DNA from: Symsagittifera roscoffensis | Taxonomy: Eukaryota > Xenacoelomorpha > Acoela > Convolutidae | Direction: 5' to 3' | NCBI RefSeq assembly: GCF_963678635.1 | Contig: NC_087062.1 | Location: forward strand, 86,082,890 to 86,146,889 | DNA length: 64,000 bases | Part shown: positions 9,401 through 16,843 of the stretch, in pieces | Layout of the letters: each line of letters begins with the position of its first letter | Position numbering within the stretch: the first letter of the stretch is position 1 | Translations under genes and position numbers: made by a program | The notes under the pieces: model-generated | What the model saw: only the letters and a program-made list of their open reading frames with translations | What the model was told of the DNA's origin: nothing | The model's database searches: none

Positions 9401-12400
9401 GCAAAAAGACTCAACTACGTGGGCTACTTGATACGGGAGCAGTCTTGAGCGTCATACCAATCGAAACTTGGGAGCGGATGGGCTTTGACAAAGGTGATTT
9501 GATAGACTCGAGAATACGGCTGTTAGCAGCAAACAAAGGGGCCCTTCGGGTGCTGGGCAGGACGCCGATAATAGCCCTCAACTTGGGGGAACGTAACCTG
9601 TGGATGAGCTTCATCGTGGTAGAAAACCTAGATGAATCTGACCAATTCATTTTGGGCAGAGACTTCATCAGGAATTTCGACGTAACGATTGATCTAAATA
9701 ACGCAATGTTCAGGATACGGAACCCGGATAGGAGGTACGCAATCAAACCGGTAAATTTAATAATGGCAAATGAAAACAAAGCACCGGTATTCTTGAGTAG
9801 GAGGGTGAGACTAAAAACTAATGAAGCGGCAATCGTAGGCTTGAGGATGAAAAATTACAATGAACTAAGTGACAACAAGCAAGTGTGTGTAGTTCCAAAC
9901 CCTAATAGTCAAAGTGCTGCTGTTTTAGGAAGATCCTTCTCGATAACGAAGAGCGGCCTCTGCGTCAGTGTCTTGTTGAATAGCCTTGATATACCGATCA
10001 CGATACAGAGAGGGAGGAAACTGGGATATGCTTTACCGGTTAAAACTCGATATGAAACGATCGAGAACTCAAAACAAAATGAAGTTGTTGATTGTCCCAA
10101 TCACAGGGACAAAATTTGTATCTTGAGACGATTGCAGAAAATAAAAGATTCTTCAGGTCTTATTAAATCACTTAGGTCAGAAACGGACGATGGGCTGTCG
10201 AGCTATTCGAACTTTCCAGAGCGACCCACACTAGATGAAATGCAAACTGATAAACCGGTTCTGCCGGAGATTGAACATTTGAGGGGCAAACTGAAAGATG
10301 AACAGCTCGAAGCCATCAAGGACGTACTAGAGCGGAACGAGGAAGTTTTTTCGAGGCATAAGGCGGATATCGGGTGTTGTAATTTCGTTGAGCATGAAAT
10401 AGAACTTGAGAAAAACGCGGTACCACACAGGGAGGGGGCGAGGCGCATGACCCCACACAAATCGGACGCGTGTAGAAAAGAGATCGAGACGTTACTAGAG
10501 TATGACATGATAGAACCATCCAAGTCACCGTGGGCGTGTGGAGTAGTGATGGCCAAAAAGAAAGGCGACCAGTTGAGGTTTTGTTGTGACTTTCGATACC
10601 TGAACTCCGTCACGGTGAAGGATGCCTATCCCATACCTAGGATTGATGAGAGCCTCTCGAAGTTAGGTGATGCAAAATTTTTTACGACTCTTGATTTAGG
10701 CTCGGCCTTTTGGCAAGTACCACTAAGGAAGCAGGACAGGGACAAGACAGGGTTTGCCTGCGAGTTGGGTCTGTTTCAATGGAAACGGATGCCGTTTGGA
10801 CTTTGCAATGCCACAGCCACGTTTCAGCGATTGATGGCACACGCGCTGATAGGCGTAACGAAGAAGTATGGCAACCTGGTAATGTGCTACGTGGATGACG
10901 TGGTAATAGCGACGCCAACACTGGAAGACCACATTGAGAGACTTGACGAAGTGTTTGCATGCATGAAGAGGTCGGGGCTAAAGTGTAAACCATCAAAGTG
11001 CGAGATACTCAAGGACTCAATAAAATACTTGGGCAGGATGGTAGACAAGCACGGCATCAGACCTGATACGGACGCCGTGGAAGCAGTCCTGACCTGGAAA
11101 TCACCGAAGACGGAGCACCAGTTGATGAGCTTCCTGGGTTTCGCTAACTATTATAGAGAGTTCATCAAAGGCTATGCAGACAAAGTATACCCGGTGCAAC
11201 AATTAATGAGACACAAGGGCAAGAAGTTCACGTGGAACAACGCAGCAGAAGAGTCATTCCAGAGAATAAAGAAAGAGCTATGTGAGGCACCAGTACTGGG
11301 TATGCCGACTGAGAAAGGGATGTACGTGCTAGACACGGATGCGTCGGTAGTCGCGATTTCTGGGATTCTCCACCAAGAACAAGAATGGAATGGGAAGACA
11401 GTCTTGAGACCAATAGCGTACGGGAGCAAAGTCCTGAGTGACACGGAAATGAAGTACGGAGCACCAAAAGCAGAGATGTTTGCGGTGGTTACCTTTGTCG
11501 AGAAATACAGGGCATACCTGGGCAGTGAGCCATTCAAGTTGCGAGTCGACAATCGAGCACTGAGCTGGCTGAAAACGTACTCAATGGACCAAAGTTACAT
11601 TGGGAGGTGGATAGTTCGCCTGGATGGATACAACATGATAATTGAGCATAGAACACGAGATAAACATCAGAATGCCAACAGCTTGAGTAAGAAGACGGAG
11701 TTCTATGAGAGACAAGAGCAAAGAGAGGCAGACAGACCTGAAATCAAAGATGGCTTCTCCTTCATGGACAAGGAAACGTACGACAGTCTTCCACTCACGA
11801 GATGGCTGGAAAAGTCAGGCAAACCGATAGAAGATCATCCTGAATTGCCTAAAGAGCTTCCAGAGAAGACCATCTTGAAGAAGAGCAAGAGAATTCCGAT
11901 TGAGATTATACTCAAGTCGAAGATCGTGAAGGAGACGCTAAAGGCAAAAGGCTATGATCTTAACCAGGTGGAAGCAGGAACTTCACAGATAGATGATGAC
12001 TTAATGAGGTTGCTCGAGAAACTATCAGATGATAAGCCCGTGATCCAAGAGAAGGGTGAAGAGGAACCGGAAGTCACTATACTTCGGAGAAAAGAGACAG
12101 TGAACGATACTAACTCATCAAGAGGAAGCGTCACTGACAGCAAAGATGTCGTGCGGTCACTAGTTGACAAAATCCCCGAAGACATTCTGGAGCAGACCAA
12201 GGTTAGGAAAAAGAAAGTGACGTTCAAAGAAGATACTGAACACCTGGGACTAGGTCAAGAGTCCGGGGAGTGTTCCAGGTTCACGGAAGAAGGAACCGGA
12301 GAAGGAAAATTGTCCGGGGAGCGTGAAGGATGGGATGAAGACTCGGATGAGAGCGGCGAAAACCAAGACAGTCTGTGCATGATATTGGCGGAAGAGAAGA

Positions 12401-15267
12401 CAAGGCACCACGACAGGGAGTTACAGACGGATCAATCTTCAGGAACATACAACATGGACATACAGGAGATGCGAGGTGGTGAGGAACTTGAGAAAATTGC
12501 GGTTGCAAGGAAACCATTCAGGGAACTATCATGCAACTCAAACATCAGAACAAATCTGGTGCCAGAAGATGATATGAAAATCGTGAAAAGGATGATATGC
12601 GTGAAACTGAGTGATGACATCCACAACCCTGGTGAGATGAATGGACAGATCATGGCGCTAAAGGAGCATGTCAAGGCGAGATATAGGCTGTCAGACCTAA
12701 TAAGAGCCCAGAAGAATGACAAAATGACAAGTAACCTCTCCAAATGGATCCAGTCGGGGGTCAAGGAGAAGGGGGAACTTGAGGAAGACAGCTACAAGAT
12801 CTTGAGCCAGTTCTACAAAGAAAAGAAAGACTTACTTTATCACACAGCTGATGGGGTGGTAGCGTGCAAGAGGAGAGACGAGGAAAAGATATTACACAAA
12901 CACAACCTCATCATACTACCACAATTGTACCAGACGGAGGTGCTTTTCAAATCACACGACCAGATGGGCCACCAGGGGATAGACAAAGTACAACAAAGGA
13001 TACTTCAGAGGTTTGATTGGCCAGGAATGAGAAAAGCTTGCGAGAGATGGGTGAATGCCTGCCTGGCATGTCTCCAGGTAAAAGACCCAAGGAAGATGAA
13101 GTTTCCCCTCAAGTCCGTTGAGAGCTCAGAGTTCAATGAAGTGGTGCAGATAGACCATCAAAAAATCTGCATGACAGAGTCGGGATATAACCAGATACTG
13201 GTTATAATAGATCACTTCACAAAGTTGGCGGAAGCGGTTCCGTGCCAGACAGCCTCGGCCGAAGAGACATGTGATCATCTGATAACGCATTGGATATCGC
13301 GGTATGGTTGTCCAATGACTTTCCAGTCGGACAACGGCAAAGCTTTCGTGGGGGACTTGACAAAAGAATTGATGAAGAGATCGCACATTGCTCAAGCACA
13401 CTCGACGACCTATCATCCACAGACCAATGGGTTGGTAGAGAGACAGAACAGGACACTGGTCAACATGTTAAGGGTGTACTGCTCAAGATACATGACGGAC
13501 TGGGACAAATATCTGCCACAGGTAGTAGGAGCCTACAACAGTACACAGCACTCAACGACGGGCATCAGTCCTTTCATGATGTTGACGGGCAGGGAGAGAG
13601 CAATGCCTCTGACATTCTTTTACCCGGAATACGAAGGGAAAAGGACGTCACCTCAGGCATACGTGAAAGAGGCGATCAAAAGACAACAGGAGTTGAACGA
13701 GCTATGCAGGAGGAACACGGCGCAATCGCAAATGAGGCAACGCAGGAAATATGACGAAAAAATATTACGAGCAAAGCCATATGAAGTGGGCCAATACGTG
13801 TGGGTCTTCCAAAATGTCATACCGCCCAAGGGAACAAAGAAACTACTCAAGAAGTGGAGGGGACCATTCATGATAACGGAGGTTCATCAACAAGGACGGT
13901 TCTATCGCTTGAGTACTGGGCAAGCGGCACATTATGAAAATCTGAAGCCTCACGTCCCGTCCCCAGAGGATTGGTGCATACCGAAAGACATGGAGGGTCT
14001 TGAGTACCTGGTGGTAGAGCCAGCGTGTGAAGTGAATGAAAAAGGCACCAGAGAGAAAAATGATGGTAATGAGAACTTGAGTTTGGACGACAACGAAAAG
14101 ATAGGAGGGGAGTCTGATGCAGGATCATTTGTAGAAGAAGACTGGAACGACCCGGAGCAAGATGAGGTGCCAAAGTGGATGGAGCCGGATCGACCGACAC
14201 CACCGGAAACCAGGACTGGCAATCGTAAACGCACCGGCATGAGGTACAACAGGTACGGGGATGACTTCTTGATCGATAAGATACAGCCAGACAAATTGGG
14301 CGAGGAACTACTGAGCGCAGGCGAACTGGAAGCCGGAGAGGAATGGCAGGTCATCGACGATAGTGAACACTATCCGCAGGAAGACCACTCGACGCCGGAA
14401 TTAGAGACGGATCTCGAGCAGAGTGAGATAGAGAGGAGGGAGAACACGAACTTGAGGATACTAGAGTGGATGCGCGATGTCAAAGACGAGAGCCACGAAG
14501 GACAAAGCGTTCAACAAGTCGATGTATCAGCGGCAAATTACATGAAGACAGAGGACCCTCTTTTCGGATGGACGGCAACAGACAGGCCACTGGAAATTCC
14601 TCAGGACAATTCAGACCCGAAAACATCGACGGGGACGTCGATAAATATTTTTGTCCGGGGAGTGGGGGTAGGACTTACCCACACCGAAAATTTGATGATA
14701 AAGAAGCTCAAGGAAGTGAGAGAAACAAGCGAATTGGAACTGGAAGAAGAAGAGCCGGAGCCTACCATAGGTCGGAATTTCAAAACGAAATTTGAAATAC
14801 CCAATGAGTACTCGGAGAACATCATGATAACGGATAGTGACTTCATCCTGTCAAACAGGACTAGCGCGATCTGCATCACGGCGGACATGAGTTTCAAATC
14901 AAGATTGGAAGCTGACTTCAGAAGAGAGTACCAGAACGTGGAGTTTCTGTTCAGACAGAGACCAGGACTAGGAGGGATGGCAGCGCTTCCACCATCAGTA
15001 GCACAAGTCCCGGGCAAATATCTGTGCTTCCTAGTGACGAGGGTCAATGACAGGAACACAATTGATCCCGAACACGTGATGTTGGCACTAACAAGACTAC
15101 GAGACTTCATGATTGAAAGAGGAATAACGGAGGTCTCAATGCCGGTGTATGACCCAAACAGGGGCAAACTGAGCTCGAGGGAATTGTACGCTATCCTACA
15201 TGTAGTCTTTGCGGAAACTGAGATAATGGTGTATCTGCACAAAAAATACTACTTGAGCATCGCCTGA
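6463..15267 (+). CDS. gag-pol: Gag-Pol polyprotein, Ty3/gypsy type, 2934 aa
   Basis: Single intact frame from the first ATG after the T-rich acceptor. Residue map: charged, coiled-coil-like N-terminus (about 195-320); gag capsid-like core (about 420-575); CCHC knuckles at 631-644 and 683-696; aspartic protease DTGA 990-993 with ILG 1063-1065; reverse transcriptase with Asp1411 in the FTTLDLGSAF motif and YVDD 1476-1479; RNase H with Asp1624, Glu1671 and Asp1696; integrase zinc site His2165, His2170, Cys2200, Cys2203 and catalytic Asp2231, Asp2290, Glu2326 with 35 residues between the last two; GPY/F-like KKWRGPF near 2467. The usual fourth RNase H Asp is Asn1739 (HQNANSLSKK). About 350 acidic residues separate RNase H from integrase, and about 460 residues follow the GPY/F-like motif; both are unusually long. 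gag and pol share one frame without a frameshift. The family is certain; the function of the extra segments is unknown. Confidence 0.97.
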   Translation: MRRSRVPVLEKRSSGSNTKYNSSLRGTTSRGPSKTKNNFSVSMVSTRSGTESKTREDAREKQVEPTIEIDLETPDQSVDELEKKTTESTPMPNAEEPNPKPIEFSPIDNVEDAIGNTEETVKEDSQVKKTSFTERLAMMVGIKTKENMTEEPKAERARTFGTVSTKTTGANPREEQNKAEATAEDRPTADHEEATIELGNLMAKLNQIDKKLKHSKEDREVIRKELRYNKHEYLDSYFNLAKATDERLKEMSDKVETTNEERDKNIKKDMQQLKNRYDDVNSQLGSLEKKMDTMSKNQAESSCAIQTKLDAILRNSTSQERPAADRTQGTRVDFVEPQRGKRQSTPLPFTRDTVSIAPTAAKTIMKNGTSSTTTCPGDSTANSNAGPDAMTWASTWEMMNRTLEAFATRNTDSSDRRDGKSRKTFKKPKEFKDDSDGCIDTCVEVMRLHLEQDNLNDERQACTAILSNLEGTALKCVVPKKEEERDTADKIFEILLNRFGSGMKGHQAMMRFEKRRQRDDESIDRFLDDIESLRRRSDPEESTNRRNFSIASKFIDGVKSDDLRTMLATYYTLSKDSAPTPEEMRQKSREYMLMKPKKYSYSENRNTQGGGQPQRSSWYKPRDDMDKRRSCANCGSADHHVADCTTYKQGMKSLGYAPDEEDMSQMEEHEYYSGLIIKIGARCFFCNQEGHFRMDCPLFWEAVKDQSHPKHKLALAAVQNQRNRQNEIEPRNLGAPSTELPTKTVKAVTHVNGAIESAARNSLEINYEKAATEAIAKVKQDLAAKEIEQRLKLEIQKQNFNEALTGSNPTPEAVPGSTKTGNCNTVKMVTGKPFGISKIGARIMSIITVGGHEVTRNLSEPSDQTIMHIDVYADYLSCISPQTTSRALRALLTRGGSKSVRVDNRYTEAYGPHEVMLNIDGINIYTKTMITCDEDLIGQIYVGKEELKVRSIGHCAMLEEDAMHIGTEADVTGHVLDISGKKTQLRGLLDTGAVLSVIPIETWERMGFDKGDLIDSRIRLLAANKGALRVLGRTPIIALNLGERNLWMSFIVVENLDESDQFILGRDFIRNFDVTIDLNNAMFRIRNPDRRYAIKPVNLIMANENKAPVFLSRRVRLKTNEAAIVGLRMKNYNELSDNKQVCVVPNPNSQSAAVLGRSFSITKSGLCVSVLLNSLDIPITIQRGRKLGYALPVKTRYETIENSKQNEVVDCPNHRDKICILRRLQKIKDSSGLIKSLRSETDDGLSSYSNFPERPTLDEMQTDKPVLPEIEHLRGKLKDEQLEAIKDVLERNEEVFSRHKADIGCCNFVEHEIELEKNAVPHREGARRMTPHKSDACRKEIETLLEYDMIEPSKSPWACGVVMAKKKGDQLRFCCDFRYLNSVTVKDAYPIPRIDESLSKLGDAKFFTTLDLGSAFWQVPLRKQDRDKTGFACELGLFQWKRMPFGLCNATATFQRLMAHALIGVTKKYGNLVMCYVDDVVIATPTLEDHIERLDEVFACMKRSGLKCKPSKCEILKDSIKYLGRMVDKHGIRPDTDAVEAVLTWKSPKTEHQLMSFLGFANYYREFIKGYADKVYPVQQLMRHKGKKFTWNNAAEESFQRIKKELCEAPVLGMPTEKGMYVLDTDASVVAISGILHQEQEWNGKTVLRPIAYGSKVLSDTEMKYGAPKAEMFAVVTFVEKYRAYLGSEPFKLRVDNRALSWLKTYSMDQSYIGRWIVRLDGYNMIIEHRTRDKHQNANSLSKKTEFYERQEQREADRPEIKDGFSFMDKETYDSLPLTRWLEKSGKPIEDHPELPKELPEKTILKKSKRIPIEIILKSKIVKETLKAKGYDLNQVEAGTSQIDDDLMRLLEKLSDDKPVIQEKGEEEPEVTILRRKETVNDTNSSRGSVTDSKDVVRSLVDKIPEDILEQTKVRKKKVTFKEDTEHLGLGQESGECSRFTEEGTGEGKLSGEREGWDEDSDESGENQDSLCMILAEEKTRHHDRELQTDQSSGTYNMDIQEMRGGEELEKIAVARKPFRELSCNSNIRTNLVPEDDMKIVKRMICVKLSDDIHNPGEMNGQIMALKEHVKARYRLSDLIRAQKNDKMTSNLSKWIQSGVKEKGELEEDSYKILSQFYKEKKDLLYHTADGVVACKRRDEEKILHKHNLIILPQLYQTEVLFKSHDQMGHQGIDKVQQRILQRFDWPGMRKACERWVNACLACLQVKDPRKMKFPLKSVESSEFNEVVQIDHQKICMTESGYNQILVIIDHFTKLAEAVPCQTASAEETCDHLITHWISRYGCPMTFQSDNGKAFVGDLTKELMKRSHIAQAHSTTYHPQTNGLVERQNRTLVNMLRVYCSRYMTDWDKYLPQVVGAYNSTQHSTTGISPFMMLTGRERAMPLTFFYPEYEGKRTSPQAYVKEAIKRQQELNELCRRNTAQSQMRQRRKYDEKILRAKPYEVGQYVWVFQNVIPPKGTKKLLKKWRGPFMITEVHQQGRFYRLSTGQAAHYENLKPHVPSPEDWCIPKDMEGLEYLVVEPACEVNEKGTREKNDGNENLSLDDNEKIGGESDAGSFVEEDWNDPEQDEVPKWMEPDRPTPPETRTGNRKRTGMRYNRYGDDFLIDKIQPDKLGEELLSAGELEAGEEWQVIDDSEHYPQEDHSTPELETDLEQSEIERRENTNLRILEWMRDVKDESHEGQSVQQVDVSAANYMKTEDPLFGWTATDRPLEIPQDNSDPKTSTGTSINIFVRGVGVGLTHTENLMIKKLKEVRETSELELEEEEPEPTIGRNFKTKFEIPNEYSENIMITDSDFILSNRTSAICITADMSFKSRLEADFRREYQNVEFLFRQRPGLGGMAALPPSVAQVPGKYLCFLVTRVNDRNTIDPEHVMLALTRLRDFMIERGITEVSMPVYDPNRGKLSSRELYAILHVVFAETEIMVYLHKKYYLSIA

Positions 15268-15766
15268 GTTGGGGGCACGGGGGTCTCGAGTTGGGTGTGA
15301 GGGAGGAGTCTTGAGTTAGGTACTGGGGTGCGGCACAGGTAAAGGGATCTTAAGACGTGATTGGCATGACAATTAAATTTTAAAAAGAATTAACGGTGCT
15401 AAAACATAAAATGAATCTGCATGCTTTTAAGGAAATTCCAATTGAATCGTTTTAAATAGTATGAAAATGATAAGATTTTAACCATACTGGTAAAAGGGGG
15501 GTTTCTAGGTTAGGAGCATGACATGTTAGGTCTTAATGTGGTTTCTGTTTTCAGATCAAGTTTGAAAAACAAAGTTGAAAATCCAACTACACTCAAGCGA
15601 GAGACAGAAAGAGAAATCTTGATTGAACTCGCGATAATCGACACCTACAGCAAGTGTTTGCAAGGGAACATTTCTAGAGAATTCTTGAGTTGGGTAATAC
15701 TTGAGTCGGTAAGGTAATTCTTGAGCTGGTTAACTTATACCTGTATACATCCCGAAGTCACAAAGA
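15268..15766 (+). other. Gap between gag-pol and the accessory block
   Basis: The first part is G-rich, with several GTCTTGAGTT-type words, then becomes AT-rich. A strong acceptor-like tract GTTTCTGTTTTCAG ends at 15554. A donor-like CGGTAAGG lies at 15708-15714. This is where a spliced message for the downstream genes would begin. Confidence 0.6.
15555..15708 (+). other. Candidate short coding exon of a spliced accessory message
   Basis: An acceptor (TTTTCAG ending 15554) and a donor (GGTAAGG from 15709) bracket a stop-free stretch that continues in frame to a TAA at 15715. If the leader donor at 3564 is used, the ATG at 3556 continues in frame through this exon for about 55 codons with a basic, Glu-rich N-terminal half. 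The contiguous genomic frame (ATG at 15523, 64 codons) reads across the acceptor. This exon model is inference; an alternative is simple untranslated sequence. Confidence 0.3.
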
Positions 15767-16000
15767 ATGGCAGACAGATTCTGGAAATCCATGCCCGCGG
15801 CCCTGAAGAAGCCTACTCTTGATGAGCTGTACAGACGCCTGAGGGACCTGGACTATACCCAGACAGACGAGAGAATGGCGGTAATGCTGAATGCCATCCT
15901 CCAGTTGGAAGACCAGGGTGAATGCAGGGAGTCTGCGACGGAGGCTGTCTTGATGATCGGCTACACCACCGAGGGTATATCAAACCAAGAACAGACCTGA
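15767..16000 (+). CDS. Small protein, first frame of the accessory block, 77 aa
   Basis: ATG at 15767 with A at -3 and G at +4, a strong initiation context, and no ATG between the acceptor ending at 15554 and this codon. The protein is a helix-rich, acidic 77-mer (start MADRFWKSMPAALKK) with no recognised domain. It ends in TGA at 15998. The same reading phase stays open beyond that stop into the coiled-coil frame, so it may be the N-terminus of a longer protein made by readthrough, or a separate small protein. Confidence 0.6.
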   Translation: MADRFWKSMPAALKKPTLDELYRRLRDLDYTQTDERMAVMLNAILQLEDQGECRESATEAVLMIGYTTEGISNQEQT

Positions 16001-16003
16001 TGG

Positions 16004-16819
16004 TTGTCTTGGAATGTGGATGGAGGAGTAAGGGGCTTTGACTTGGCAAGGAATCCTGGCCTGAGTAACAAAACCGAATATGGCGCAGGGGAATTCCCAC
16101 TACCAACTAGGCCAACAGCAAGATCTACAGGCCAAAGCTCGAGTAAGGTGCTATCGATGACGCGAGCACAACAGACGACCGAGGCATACCCGGATCTTGG
16201 TGTTCTAAAGAAAGAGCTCGAGAAGACGCAGAAGGAAAGGAACAAGGCGAACCTCGATCGGGATCAGGCAAAGCTGGATCGGGAGAAGGTTCAGCTGGAA
16301 AGGGACCAGGCGGTCAACGAGCGAGATCAGACTCTGAGGTTGCTTGAGATGCTAAAGGCTGAACATCAGCAGGAGCTAAGGGTGCGGGAGAATGCCGCGA
16401 ATTGTGAACAACTGAAGTCGGAGTTGGAGAGAATAGAACAACGACAACGCGAACTTGACGCACAGAAGGGAGCCAGGCCGAAGGAGCGAGTGGTTACCAG
16501 CTCGAGACCAGAGTCACGCATGGAGGTGGATGAAGTCCCCAGAGCAAGAGCACGGTTCAACCTTGACCGCGAGGCCCGGGAACACATGAGTGAAGGGTTG
16601 GAAGTCTGGATACCGAATGACGCAACGTCTTCCTTGCGTAGCCTAGAGACGCAACCCGTACGCCCGCTGATGGATGTGGTGCTGCCGGGATATACCCCAA
16701 CCTCGACCTCGAGTGACAGTCAGGTGAGCGGCGGCTCATCGCGTCTGAAAGAGCTGGGCGAGAAATTACGGCAGAAAAGTCGTGAAAGTTCGGCAAGACC
16801 GGAGCTTCCCCCGACTTGA
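16004..16819 (+). CDS. Coiled-coil protein of the accessory block
   Basis: Open phase continuing from the 77-codon frame after one TGA. There is no ATG until 16157, so an independent protein would start there (221 codons, MTRAQQTTEAYPDLG). Residues around 65-165 of the open frame are a nearly uninterrupted heptad-like run of Glu, Lys, Arg, Gln and Leu (motifs such as ANLDRDQAKLDREK), a strong coiled coil. A Ser/Thr/Pro-rich tail follows. A TGA at 16817 separates it in the same phase from the SGNH protein. A structural or assembly role is possible but not shown. Confidence 0.65.
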   Translation: MSWNVDGGVRGFDLARNPGLSNKTEYGAGEFPLPTRPTARSTGQSSSKVLSMTRAQQTTEAYPDLGVLKKELEKTQKERNKANLDRDQAKLDREKVQLERDQAVNERDQTLRLLEMLKAEHQQELRVRENAANCEQLKSELERIEQRQRELDAQKGARPKERVVTSSRPESRMEVDEVPRARARFNLDREAREHMSEGLEVWIPNDATSSLRSLETQPVRPLMDVVLPGYTPTSTSSDSQVSGGSSRLKELGEKLRQKSRESSARPELPPT

Positions 16820-16843
16820 AGGGAACAGCCGGTCAGGAGCGTC

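Noticed and set aside
13290-13754. 154-codon plus-strand frame inside integrase
   Set aside because: Out-of-phase shadow of the intact integrase with no domain.
6402-15242. Many minus-strand frames over gag-pol, up to 213 codons
   Set aside because: Shadows of the plus-strand polyprotein; Ser/Leu-rich reverse translations without domains or initiation context.
16004-16156. TTG at 16004 as a true start
   Set aside because: Eukaryotic context; the first ATG in this phase is 16157. The upstream part is better explained as continuation of the preceding frame.
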